The notes under the pieces were generated by a model that made no database searches, was not told where the DNA came from, and saw only the letters and a list, made by a program, of their open reading frames with translations. A stretch of 64,000 bases of DNA from Leptobrachium leishanense (Eukaryota; Chordata; Amphibia; Anura; Megophryidae): positions 162,831,049 to 162,895,048 of the forward strand of contig CM019067.1 of NCBI GenBank assembly GCA_009667805.1, written 5' to 3'. Both the position numbers and the translations under genes were made by a program. Of the stretch, positions 34,593 to 48,242 are shown piece by piece (position 1 is the stretch's first letter; every line of letters starts with the position of its first letter).

Positions 34593-35052
34593 GGCCCATG
34601 TCAGACAAATGCAGTGAACACGTCCGTGTTGCGGCACAGTTTAACGTCCATCGTAGCATAGAATCATGAGCAATAGAGACCCACACACGAAGTACGTGCA
34701 CACCGAACTGCGCACGCACAACGCACGTGGCAAACGGACGCAAGTTAGGCAAGAACGTAAAACTGCTAGGACAGACGCACAGAGTGCGCCACGTCCACCA
34801 CATCTGCATAGCGTTCTGTGTGCGTGATGAGGAGACGTCAGACGCAGCGCATTTGCGACGTCCAGCACCTTGACGCACAAAATGCCTTTTCATATCCTTT
34901 TTCATATTAATTTTGTTTCCCATATTTCCCTTTTATTCTACGTCCGTCATAAAAACCGGACTGTGTGGTGTCTACAGTATCTTCCGTCAGAATGTACGTC
35001 TGTTGTGCACAGACACACAGTGCGCTCAGAATGTGCTCGTCTGACATTAGCC
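34593..35052. mobile_element. Harbinger-like MITE, diverged
   Basis: Ends GGCCCATGTCAGAC and GTCTGACATTAGCC, with TAA before the left end and TCA after the right. Interior words such as ACGAAGTACGTGCAC and GATGAGGAGACGTCAGACGC match the sub-terminal region of the autonomous element at 47921-51051 (GATTAGGAGACGTCAGACGC). ORFs within are incidental. Confidence 0.7.
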
Positions 35053-35275
35053 TCAAAATAAACAACAACAAAGAATGTTAAATCTTTAGGGATTTGGTTA
35101 AATTCAAAAGACACTCTTGGAAATGGAATGAACCATCCAGAGAAGAGCAAATAGCATAAATTTATTTTCTGTTTGTTTATATAGTAGCTGTCATGTTTAT
35201 GCAAGGGGTTGCCAGAAGGTAACCACAAAAAGTAGGATAAATGACACAACAGCATGGACAATACTTGAAGTGTAA

Positions 35276-35455
35276 CAGGGTTATTCAGAGAGCGTGAAAA
35301 GCAGGAGAATGACTGGAGAATGAAAAATTCTAGGTCAAAATAGCCAAACCAGAAAAATTCTCCCTTTCATCTCACTTTCCAAATCGGCTATTTTGACCTA
35401 GAATTTTTCATTCTCCAGTAATTCTCCTGCTTTTCACACTCTCTGAATAACCCTG
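35276..35455. mobile_element. Palindromic MITE (CAGGGTTATTCAGAGAG ends)
   Basis: A 180-bp element that is nearly self-complementary throughout: GTGAAAAGCAGGAGAAT / ATTCTCCTGCTTTTCAC and TTCTAGGTCAAAATAGCC / GGCTATTTTGACCTAGAA. Flanks TAA and TAG suggest a 3-bp duplication with one change. Related to 12857-13030. Confidence 0.88.
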
Positions 35456-37013
35456 TAGGTGTTCGTTTTGCAGGATATGGAGATTACAGGAGAAGGCATT
35501 CAGTTTTACTTGACAAACAGTAAAAGCTCCAGCAGCAAAAATATACTGTTGAGTAAAGGAACAGAGTAGTAAGATTGACTTTAGAGGGATTATTTGGTTT
35601 GTTGGGTGTCACGTTTAGGAGCATGCACATTCCTCTTGATGTGAGGTTGCTATACTTTTGACGGGCTATATATTGTGGCTACATTGGATGACCTTACAAC
35701 ATAGTGAGTGTTGCGATTTGTTTCGCTTCACAATGTAGTTGCGATAAATTGCAACCTTCACATTTTTAAAATGCAGAATTTAGTAACTTCTCATTAGGCT
35801 GGATTCACTAAGTAAAAAGTATTCCACTAGAATTGCAGATGATGTAGGCTCAGGTTTGTACCACATCTCTTTAAAACGTTAAGCAAAATGTTAACAGAGC
35901 ATTGGAAACTAATTAAAACATCTAAACGAAATTTAAAATTTGAACAAAAATTTACAGTCATGACAAAATATAGATAGAAGGATGAAGTAACACGAACAGG
36001 TGTGCAATAAAATGAATTTCAGGACATCTGGTTGCATTGGACGATACGCCAAGTAGAGTCCATTAAACCCTCATGGTTTCTAATTTAATGAGAAAGCACT
36101 GCATAAATGCTGGCACATTTATTTATCATGTTGGCACTTACAGGACATTCATTTCACTTTGAAATTTGGCACAACTGTTTTCTAGCACAAGAAATGTCAT
36201 GTGTTTGAAAAAAGTATGTGCATTTTTAGGTTTACCAATAAATTAGCACCTGTATGAATAATAGTCTATTGAAATTAAGGTACAGCCACAATAATCTGGT
36301 TCATATGAAACCTAAATAATTGCATGTTACACAATTAAAATGCTATATGTCATGTAACATTACAGCAACTTCTTATTTTTTTAAAAAAACTATCACTAAA
36401 CATTCAATGATTAACATAGTTGTTTTTATCTTTATTGACATCTTTCTTAGAACCCTAGTCAAACATATTTATCGAGCACATATGTGTGGTATTAAAATTT
36501 AGTAATAAATTTTAATATGATTTGAAGTAGTCTGTATGTATTTATAATAATTTGAGCAGATAATAGTTTTTTTAACTTCCTGTCGCCAGAAAACACTTTT
36601 GAGAAACAAAATCACAGCATTTATTTGATACATGCAATTATTAGTTAAGATATACATATAGGGTATTTTTTTTCTGAGACAGTCTAGCATTTCTCAATTT
36701 TTACATTACCCTGTACCTGTATTAGTTTATCCTTTACAAAATACTTCTGTATTGAAATGTTCTAAACTGTAAATGCTATCTTTTATCTTGCAAAGTATGA
36801 AAACGGGTCTGCACTATTTGCATAGAGACAGAAATTACCTTTGTACCAAATACAATAAATGTGATCAAGACAAAGAGGAGGAATAATCAGATATCCTTTT
36901 TACAAGTATTAGTAGTGACCATCATGAGATTTTTAGCAATGCAGCATCAGAAATTTATCAACTGGATATAAATTACAATACCACCTTATATTTGACCCAT
37001 ACCATGATAGTCA
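35456..37013. other. No recognisable gene or repeat
   Basis: About 1.5 kb of AT-rich DNA, with no element ends or family-like ORFs. Confidence 0.5.
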
Positions 37014-37680
37014 ACAGTTATAACTGTGAGGATATCACCCTTACCGGTCCTCCCAGACCCTGCTGTGATGCAGCGCGTGATGCCCGAGCCGTGTCGACGG
37101 CATGTCATGGAACCACGAAGCCTCCCAGTGGGACTACAATACCCGGCAGCCTCCTCTCCGGCAGACAAGATGCTCCGCGCATACGTGAGATTATAAACGG
37201 CTTTGTAGGAGCTGCGAGATGCTGGCGCAGGAAGAAGACGTCAGAGCGTACTACAGCTGCTTAACATAATGCCCTCTAAAGAAGACACTGAGAGGGTAAG
37301 TCATTGCTCAAGTATTCTGTTGATGTGAGCTACTTACCCTTTATCCTGAAAACTATTGCATTGATTCCCTTGGCTTTGAACTCCTGCTTACCACCGACTA
37401 TGTATTGAACTCTGCCTACCCTCGACTCCTGCAATCCCTTACGACTATCCTCGAACGCCACCTACCCTTGACTACTGCTACATCGTTTATGCTTGGATAT
37501 ACATTGCCTACTAATACCGTACGCTGACTGACTTCACTGCACTCCACTATTGAATTAACCCATACTGGGCCTTCACCTCCATGAACCTGATGCCACTGAT
37601 ACCAGTAGACAGGTAGCGTCTATTAGACTATTACTCCTGACTCTGGTACTTGCTATGTACAGGCAAGATTACTGCACATT
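37014..37680 (+). mobile_element. Possible LTR fragment
   Basis: Begins TGTGAGGATATCACCC, changes from the AT-rich flank to balanced composition, and contains short pyrimidine-rich repeats (CTCGACTCCTGC, CTTGACTACTGC) like those of amphibian gypsy LTRs. No target duplication or poly-A signal was confirmed. Confidence 0.25.
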
Positions 37681-39717
37681 GATTCCTCAAATCCTTGGTT
37701 TTATTTCTCCTGATAACTGTACTGAGTGACAATAACAACCTAACTCTTATCACAGTACAGCAGTTAGCATCCCCGGAGCTATTCTGTCATCCCCATGGCA
37801 GTTGTAATTTAGTTGTAAAGTTTGTTGAACTTTTTGTTACATCAAGGGGGACGGCTGCTTCTTCTAGCTATTCTACAGTAATACAAAGTAACAGGAGTAA
37901 AAACTGAGAATTTTGTTTCTCTCCATAGAGAACACTAACCTTGTATCTAAAGGTTATATGGAAAGCCCATGTATTTATTTATGCAACACAATTTCTTTGA
38001 TATCTGTTAAACATTTCACTAACAATACTGATGCCCTGATATCTAGTATAGTCTATATGGTGTAAAACTGGAGCAATCCAAAGGAATTTTGTTTAAAGCT
38101 GCACCCCAGAACACGCCCCTAAATTTTTAATACCATGGCAAAGACACTTGAGGCGCTAACGCTCTTTAAAACAAGCTCAGAAATGTATCTAAAAGGCACA
38201 TCCCCAGCTGGTTCAGCACAGAGCCCAGTGATGCAGTAGCTCCTTTTGGAATATTGAAAAAGCCATTTATCATTGCTAATTGAAAGTCAAAAGTTTTGAA
38301 AAAAATGATAACGCTTGACAATTAGTTGAAAAGACTAGTCATTAAAAAGTCAAACAGTCAATTGCTAGCCATAATATTCTGGAAGCTGAGAATAACACTT
38401 CAAACCACTTTCCTACATTAGGTAATGGAATATGTTTCAGCCACCAACAACAGTTCCATTCATCACATCAGATAAATGGAATTGTTATTTAACATGACAG
38501 CAGCTATGGTGTGTAGCTTAATCATGGAGCAAAATTTAGCAAGAACTGCTCATAAGGTTTCCTTTCAAGTACAGGAAATGACCCAATGGTAGCTCTTAAT
38601 TTGCCAAAGCGCTAAATATTCATGATAATGCTGACAAGATGTGACTGACTGAAGTGCTTGACATCTTGGTTCTAGCCACTGTGACGTAATAGTGCTATGT
38701 AAAGTGTACTGTACTTCAATATTGCAATCCATACTGCTTTAATGACTTCTTTTCTTACAATAAGCTCAAAGTGAGTAGATGAAAAATTATGTATGTATGG
38801 AAGGGGAACTCATTTACTGTATCACCAAAATTACATCTTCAATGGTGAATTGATAAAGACATAAAAAGCACTTTACAAATAATATTCCATTCACACTGTG
38901 ATTGTTCAAATCATAATGAACTCAGAAAACAGAAAAATATTGGCATCGGAAAGAATTAAAATACGGGCTCCTATAAAGTGCTATAGTAACCATGTTACTT
39001 TTATTTCCTTATTACATTTTATTCTTCATATAATTTTATTGATCAAGACTGTCGGAACATTTCAAATTTTATTGAATAAAGGAGAACATGTTAAAGCAAG
39101 GTTCTCTGAATAAATATTTGAAAGTTTTAAGTAAAGTGTTACTTGATAAAATGTTAGCTCAGCATCTTTAAACAGACACTTGCAAAGGAATCCACAGAAT
39201 GAATTATTATTTTAGATTAAGGGAAACAAGAACACTTTCAACAACAGATAACTTGATAAGGGAATACAACTACACAAACAATGATTAGATTATATAGACA
39301 AACCATGATTCTGTTATTCTTTCAATTTTAAACCCAATAATAGCTCTAATTGATAAATTTCATTATTTTCAACATATAAGATCATAAGATACAGAAAACT
39401 GTACATCATATAAATATATATATATATATATGCCACCCATCGGCCTTCACGGTGTATAGAGCTAGAGAACTGTTGTGGAAGCTCTATACATGTGAAGGGC
39501 AATGGGTGGCTGATCAAATGACCCGTAAGCGATCCCAGTGTGAGCCTCATTTAATGCCTTCACTACCAAGTGATTTTCCAAAAACAACATTATCAGAAAC
39601 CAGTGGTCTTGTGTAATATCATTTTAATTAATTATACAGTAATACATATCTATTACAGTAAATAACCTATTTCGTCAGTAGATGGCACCATCTACTACCA
39701 AATTGAGTTACAGAGGT
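37681..39717. other. No gene; one small hairpin
   Basis: AT-rich DNA up to the TTAA element at 39718, unrecognised apart from the hairpin at 39432-39514 and a (TA)n run just before it. Confidence 0.45.
39432..39514. repeat. About 83-bp hairpin, miRNA-precursor-like
   Basis: Arms GCCACCCATCGGCCTTCAC...TGTATAGAGCT and AGCTCTATACA...GTGAAGGGCAATGGGTGGC pair over about 32 bases with few mismatches and a loop of about 18. It directly follows a (TA)n run, so it may be a tiny TA-targeted MITE instead. Confidence 0.6.
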
Positions 39718-41232
39718 TTAACCCTTTCAATGCTGAACCATTTCACCTCTGTGTGCTGAGCTCTTTTTCTACAGTTTTTGCTCATCATGATTAAACGCGA
39801 TTTGAAGTCACATTTTATTGTACGACCCAGACAAATTATATATCCTTTTTTTCAACACACAATATATCATTATTATTAGTCATGTGCATTAGTTTTAGTA
39901 CTAAAACGATTTAGTCCGAATTTTGGGATAATTTAGTTTTTGTATGACTCAAGAAATACGAAACTGCTCAGTACAAAAAACAAAGAAACTAAAATACAAT
40001 GCACTACATTTTATTTTCAGTCCTTTTTGTGATATTACAATGATGAGTGAAGGAGACCAGCAATGAAGAGCGCAACATCACAAAGCTACAGAAAAGGTTT
40101 GTATGCGTAGTCCTTTCTGACCCCTACCCGAAAATCTGACAGCGATAGAGCTCCAGAATACTCACTCGCTGCACAGACAGACAGCACAGGAGAGGAAACC
40201 TTTACTTAACCCTTGCATGTCTATGAGGCAGACAAGATGATAAAAGCAGCTGGAGAAGGAAAACATTCAAATAAAGGAGGGCTGGATAGAGGAGGGCTGG
40301 ATAGTAAAACCCGCTTTATAACTTGTTGTACACATTATACAGAAAGGGGTATTAATTAATGCAGGAGGATGTTATCTACATTATACAGAGAGGAGCTTTT
40401 TTTTTTTAGCCCTTTAAATCCAGTGGCTGTGAGCGCTGAGATCGGCTGCTTGTTATATTATCTCTCAGTACAATGTATCAGGCTCAGCTGTTACAGTAAC
40501 TGACTGTATGTGACATCTGCGGCCCCCGTGGCACTTCCTGGGGGGTCAGGGCGCCCAGTGGCATCGCTGGTTGGCCGGTTGCCAGTAGTGAGAGCTGGCA
40601 AAACGGCTTCTGAGGGGGCGGGGCTTGGCATAATTGCAAGGAGCCATCAGCCTTTAAAACAGGGTGAGAGGAGCTGCTCTTTGGACTGTCGTGGAGTAAA
40701 TTGGAGTATAGTGGAGTCCTATTTCCTGCATTACCTGCTATCCTGTTATCTAGTATCTGTCTACTTCAAGTCCTGGTTATTTCTAGTTAATGTATCTGAG
40801 TTTCTAGTCTCGTTTTCTTGTTCAGGTTTTCTCCGTATGGTTCATGTCTGTTTGTTTGTCTGGTTTCTAGGCCTAATCGCAAGGCATCCAGTTCTGTGTA
40901 CTATCTAGGTTCAAGATTCAAGTTCTGTCCTGCTTCTTGCAGAATATATTTTCTGTCTAGTATCTGTCTGGTTTTAAGGCCTAATCACGAGGCATCCAGT
41001 TCTGTGTATTTTCCTAGTTTCTAGATTTAAGTCCTGTCCAGTCTATTGCTGAATATATCAATTGTCTTTTATCCTGTCGAGTATCTGTGTTTTCTTGGTC
41101 GCTATACAGAAGCCGATCTCTGATTGCAGGCCTGCCTGCAGGCTATTGAACTGTGTGTTCCCCCTCTGTATAGCTGAGTACATACAGAATCCAATCACTG
41201 ATTGAAGGCCTTCCCTGCAGGCTATTGAACTA

Positions 41233-42842
<1,610 letters not shown>

Positions 42843-43426
42843 TATGTAAGTTCCCACTCTGTATGTCTCAAAACAGTAAAGTTGTGCATCTGTTTTATGT
42901 GCTTCAGTTCTCACAACCATTGATATTCAGCAATCTGTATACCTATCGTGTTCATGCTGTTCTTGTATCATGTTATGTCAATGTCTTGAGTCATTGTAAC
43001 AGTGCGCAGATAGTTAATGTGTTTTTGCTCAGCGACCTCCTGGCCACGAAGCCATTTGGCACTGAGGTGGTAATTAGGTTTTTTGTAGTACCTCCCTGGT
43101 GTGAGAATCAAGGTATTACAGCCTTTTCCTGCAGTCTGTGTTTATGAATCTGTCCTAAAGAATCCAAATAAACGCTACTCCAGGGTAGCACCATTATCGC
43201 ACTGTTGCACTGTAAAAACAAGGAAATAATTTTGTTCTTACCTCTTATATATAAAAATATTATTTACTAGTTTTACTGAAACTTTGAGCGCTGTGATGAG
43301 CAGCAGTCAGTTACTGTAACAGCTTTCAAAACAGAAACAATGGTAAGCGCCCAGATTCGTGATACCGCCCAATACCCAGCTCAACCAGATGGTCAGTGGT
43401 TTCCCCCAAACCAAGATAAAGCACTA

Positions 43427-45189
43427 GAATGAAAATACGTATCTGGTCGGCGCGAAAATAAACGCAATGGGATGTCGGGCAGTCTTTATGATGACGTCCT
43501 CAATAGGAAAATTTGTGGAGGAGACAAAACGAAAATACTATATTGTGCAGAATGTCTCACACAGAGTATATATTGTATATAGTGATATGATATTCACTCA
43601 CAAAGGGAGAGCCTCAACACTGGCTCTAAGCGGGTAAACGCCTGCGGGTTGTTTTTTCTTCGAGTTATTCTCAGGAAACCCACTCCTTAGTGCCGGTAGT
43701 TCTTCGCAATGTATTCAATGAAAGAATATAAAACGGAAACAGAAGAGATCTCTGTGCATATCTGGTATGTGATAAATCTCATAAAGAAATTTGAATGAAA
43801 TGACAACTCACATTCGTTGGAGCCTATTCAAGCTCAAAATAAACGCCCATGGATTTTTGTGTGGTCAAAAATCCAAGAAAAAAACAGGTGGAATGCTGGA
43901 ACTCGTTCTAAGAAGAATTTATTTAAAATTAACAAATGTTAAAAACAAACTATACAGGTCCAGGATGTGTTTCGTCGCTAAACTGCGGCTTCATCAGCTG
44001 GTATCATTAGGTCAGAACTTCCAGACTTGTTGTTATAGTCTCCCAAATCAAAAACGGAATGTTTCCACATGTTGCCAATCCGCGGATGGCGTGCGCTCCG
44101 TGCCTCGCTCTGAAGCTTCTCCTGATTCCTCAGGTACGGCGCCATTTTGCGCAGGCGCGGTGCGCAGCTTCCGCGTTCCAGCTGTGCGTTCCATTTACTG
44201 CGTGAGGTCGCGATCTCTCAAACGTCGTTCACAATGTGTACCCCCGGGCAATTGTGTAAAAGAATAATAAAATACAAAAGTTACATGCATCCAAATGCTT
44301 TTTTCAATAACCTAGATGAGGAAGCCATACTCCAATTGTTGTATATATCAGAATTTGGGCATTTAGAGGGTGCAAACTATATTCGTCTAGTCTGAAATTA
44401 TAGATCAATTTTAAATGAACATTTCATTGTAAGAAAAAGGAGGAAGAGGGAGTTCTCACTTTCTAGCTGTCGATATAGTTGTTGGTATTATGAAACCATT
44501 GTATGAACTATTGTGAAGAAACTGAAAAAAATTATGTGTATTAAAATACATTCCTTAGTGTAAATTATTTGATTGTTAAACTAAATATAAAGTGTTATTT
44601 GTAGTCCACAAAGGACTCATTGTAGGACTCATTGTAGGATGGTTAGTAATAAATAAGCTACAAGTGTAATCCTATATGTTATATAAAAAAAAAAAATCTG
44701 AAGTAAAAAAATATATTAGTCATATAATAATACAATAATGGCAATAAATATTAAATTCGTATTCTGTGTTAGGAACCTTAAATAGGTGATTTTTATCTGA
44801 AGTGTTAAACACTTAAAGGAATTAATACCTATAACAAAACAGTTAATTAATGACACGTGACTCGTGTAATATATTATTCTTATTTGGGGCTTATTTGAAT
44901 ACATTGCGAAGAACTACCGGCACTAAGGAGTGGGTTTCCTGAGAATATCTCGAAGAAAAAACAACCCGCAGGCGTTTACCCGCTTAGAGCCAGTGTTGAG
45001 GCTCTCCCTTTGTGAGTGAATATCATATCACTATATACAATATATACTCTGTGTGAGACATTCTGCACCAATATAGTATTTTCGTTTTGTCTCCTCCACA
45101 AATTTTCCTATTGAGGACGTCATCATAAAGACTGCCCGACATCCCATTGCGTTTATTTTCGCGCTGACCAGATACGTATTTTTATTCTA
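43427..45189. mobile_element. Foldback-type element with about 295-bp inverted arms
   Basis: 43427-43722 and about 44895-45189 are near-identical inverted repeats (outer ends TAGAATGAAAATACGTATCTG and its complement; inner ends near ACATTGCGAAGAACTACCGG), separated by about 1.17 kb. The middle has no gene; ORF 43791-44267 shows no domain. It holds a hammerhead-like core at 43969-43997 and the words GGAATGCTGGAACTCGTTC and TGGATTTTTGTGTGGTCAAAAATCCA. It may be an inverted pair of Penelope-like terminal segments. Confidence 0.7.
43969..43997 (-). ncRNA. Hammerhead-ribozyme-like core
   Basis: Minus strand: CTGATGA (complement of 43991-43997), AGCCGC-AGTTTA-GCGAC forming stem II with one C-A mismatch, then GAAAC (complement of 43969-43973). 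These are the invariant hammerhead core sequences in the right order and spacing. I could not identify convincing stem III and cleavage site. Confidence 0.4.
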
Positions 45190-46224
45190 CTGTAACAGCT
45201 TTGCCTGACACATTGTGCTGAGAGTGAGAGATACTGTAACAAGCAGCACTCAGCCCTGTAAGGAGCCACTACAATAGTAATTGTATCCACTGGTTTTCGG
45301 ATGAATGAAATTAGTTTTCATACTAAAGAACTGAAAACGAATTTCTTTAGCAACTAAATAAATTGCATTTTAGGACTAATCCATTAGTTCAAAACGAAAT
45401 TTTGTGCTGTGCACATGTCTAATTATTATTTGTATACGTCATGCACTGCCAGAATGCTGTAACAAAGAAAATTAAAAAATGTAAACAAATGTGAATTTCC
45501 TTTAAAATTTCTATCATCTACAGCGTGTAAAATATTTTTTTTCACATTTTATCTTTCGGGTCTTTGTGGTTATATATTCTATGGGGTACGATTGTTAAAA
45601 AAATTTAAATGGGAATTTTTTTGAGAAACTATGTGATTTTAGCGAACCCCTAAAAAAATCGTTAGTGCAGCATCATTATTCACAATATAATTGAAATGTG
45701 AACAATAGTGCTGTATTAATAAAGAAACAAAAAACAAAAATCCAAAGGATCTCCCTATCTCCACCATAAGGTTTCCAAAGGGAACCCCCTTGGCAGCTAG
45801 GGGTTAATTCTCATACTGACATACTGACATCATCCCCCCATGCGTGATGACGTCAGTGGGTGGGGGGGATCCCCACGTCTGGGAGAGGTTCGCGATCCGG
45901 CACTGAATGGTGCTGGATCATGGACCGGCACCTCAGGGCTTAAAGAGAGGCATGCTGGAAAGGGCAGACTCTGCCCATTCCAGCGGTGCCTCTCTTTTAA
46001 TTTAGTCTCCTCCCAATCGGGAGGTAGATGAAGGACCCCACCCCTTTCTTTAGGATGCTCATCCCCCCAGGGTGGGTGCCTGAAACTGATGTCATTGTGC
46101 CAGCAGGGGTATAAACTCACAGATCTGACTTCAAGAAAGTCCTATCCACGTTGGACCACTGATGGAGAGGTGAGTACCGAACAGGAGGGGGATTCCAATT
46201 GATGACATGTGGGGGATGTCCTCT

Positions 46225-47662
46225 CAGGGCCGGCCCGACCATGGAGCAGTATGGTGCAACTGCTCCAAGCGGCAAATCCTGTGGCCAGTGGGAGGGCGGC
46301 ATATTTTTCAGCCAACCATATGTTCCTGCTGGGCTGAGCGCCTGCGCGCGCGCACACAGACGCAAGCTCAGCCTCTAGCGCACATGTCCCTGCTTCGCGC
46401 GCCGCAGCTCCAGCTCCTCTTACACGCTGTGACACAGCGCTCCGGCGCCTCATCAGTCATGTGGGCGGTGGGAAGCAGCTGGACGAGTTGAGCGCTCGCG
46501 AAGGACCCCATCACCTCACCCCTTGCTTCTCTCGGACAACCAGGCAGGCAGGCAGGTAGGTATGTTTGTCCATGAGTGTATCACCCTGTCCGTGGCCGGC
46601 CCCCGATCACACAAATACAGAAAAGTTGGTTCCGGGCGGCGGCTGACATATAGGAGACTGTGCACTGGACCCTGCCCCCGCTTCAGGCCGAGTCCCCGGC
46701 ATGTCTTGCATGCCCAGCCGCGTGTTCTGCAGCTTGGAGCGCTGCCCTACGCAGAGGCCTCAGTGGTGCAGGAGTGCTGGATGAGGGCGGCCAGGGATGC
46801 CTCCGAGCTCTGGGACACCATGCCATTTACACGATGGGGATCCGGTGGGGCCTGTACCTGGTGCAGGAGGAGGAGAGACTGCGGCCCGGTACTTGGCCGA
46901 CTTCCAGCTCCTCATCAGTTTATTTCCACGGCCCCAGCAGCAAACTGAGGCTTGGGGATCCAGTCACCGGATGGCACGCTGGGCTCAGGAGATCCAGTGC
47001 TGTCTCAGCTCTTTTGGATCATGTGACTGGACTCTCTTGCAGGATATGGATTCTGCACACAGCTGTACAGAACTTTCCATTCCCTGGTGCTCAGGGGAGA
47101 ATGGCGACTATTATATGAAGATGGCCAGCTGGTCTGCTACCCGGTGCTGCACCTCTCCTGCAGCCTACAGGCTGAAGGTCGCCATGATAGGCCTGTGCCG
47201 GAGCCTCAGGCTGGAGGCGGGCAGGGACCCGGAGACAGGGGTGTGGGTCCAGAACAGGAAGATCTGTGCCATCGGTGAGAGCCTGGGGGGGTAGCTGTGC
47301 ATGTAACCCCATAACTGGCCTGCCAGAGCCTCCACGTCCCGCTTGACACCTGTCACAACTTTACCTTTGCTGGGCAGGAAAAGTGCTGCCCTGCAGTGTG
47401 AATGTTCCTATGCTGCTGGAGGCAGGTTTTTCTATATGAAAGCATTAATCCTCAGAAAAAATGGATTAGTCAGGTCCCTGACTGTAGCCTGTGAACTGTG
47501 CACACTTCAGGGCAGCATTCTTCATGCATTCCCCATGAAAAATATTGCTAATTTCTGTAGCAGCCTCAGAGCAGCTCCTCTCGGTGTATTTTAGGCAGCC
47601 TGGTGGGGGGGGCAGCATTTCATCTTGTGCTCCAGACAGCACAATGTCTTGGGCCGGCCCTG
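46225..47662 (+). mobile_element. hAT element carrying a captured host exon
   Basis: Ends CAGGGCCGGCCCGACC and GGGCCGGCCCTG, a well-known style of hAT terminus. The duplication is TGTCCTCT (46217-46224) against CGTCCTCT (47663-47670), seven of eight. The 1.44-kb element encodes no transposase. Its interior is unusually GC-rich for this window and is largely a copy of LIPT2 exon 1 with its splice donor and some following sequence (separate entry). Confidence 0.88.
46718..47274 (+). pseudogene. LIPT2: LIPT2 exon 1 copy (octanoyltransferase), broken, inside a hAT
   Basis: LIPT2 is the mitochondrial lipoyl(octanoyl) transferase that moves octanoate from acyl carrier protein to lipoate-dependent enzymes; it belongs to the LipB family. 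In three frames the sequence gives the family's blocks in order: VLQLGALPYAEASVVQECW (from 46721), AIYTMGIRWGLYLVQEEERL (the VYT-G-R block), FHGP (46924-46935), then after a 187-bp interruption GQLVCYPVLHL (47123), and finally GLCRSLRLEAGRDPETGVWV followed by KICAIG. The coding ends exactly at ATCG/GTGAGA (47274/47275), a consensus splice donor, so the copy was taken from genomic DNA, not mRNA. At least three frame changes and the interruption make it non-coding. The lysine of KICAIG remains; the catalytic cysteine region would lie in exon 2 and is absent. Confidence 0.85.
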
Positions 47663-48242
47663 CGTCCTCTGCATGCAGCGTGCACACATAAGGATGCCCC
47701 CCACACGTCATCAGCAGTTAAAAGGTTAAACAACAGTTGTTACGTTGGGCCAGACCTGGCTGGATGCAGAAAGGGTGTGAGCCTAATGTGCAGTGATACC
47801 ACGAACAGATTTAGAAACAGCATGAGCAAACAACATATTTATTTTAGTAAAACTAAATAAACAGCAGGGATCCAGAACAAAAGGAAACCAGACACAAGGA
47901 TCAGAACCTAAGAACTCTAAGGCTAGGGTCAGAGTGGGGCAGTCGGAACGCGCGTGCAGACGCACTAAATCACGGCGGCAGTAGCAGCACATAACGGCCA
48001 ATGACGGGCAATATACGCAGTACGTGCGTACAAAAGTGCGCCGACACCACGCAACCAGCAAATGAACGCATTTTTATCAGAACGTGAAACCGCTGCTACT
48101 GACGTACAAAGTGCGCGGCGGCCGCATGGCAGCGTGTGTGCGTGATTAGGAGACGTCAGACGCTGCTAGTGTGCGGCCTACATAACGTCCAAACTGCCAA
48201 AGTTTCCTGCATTTCGTTGGAGTGTACCTGCGACCGTTGAAC

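Noticed and set aside
46225..46720. CG-rich region as a host CpG-island promoter
   Set aside because: It lies between hAT ends inside nested transposons; at most a captured piece of the LIPT2 promoter or 5' region.
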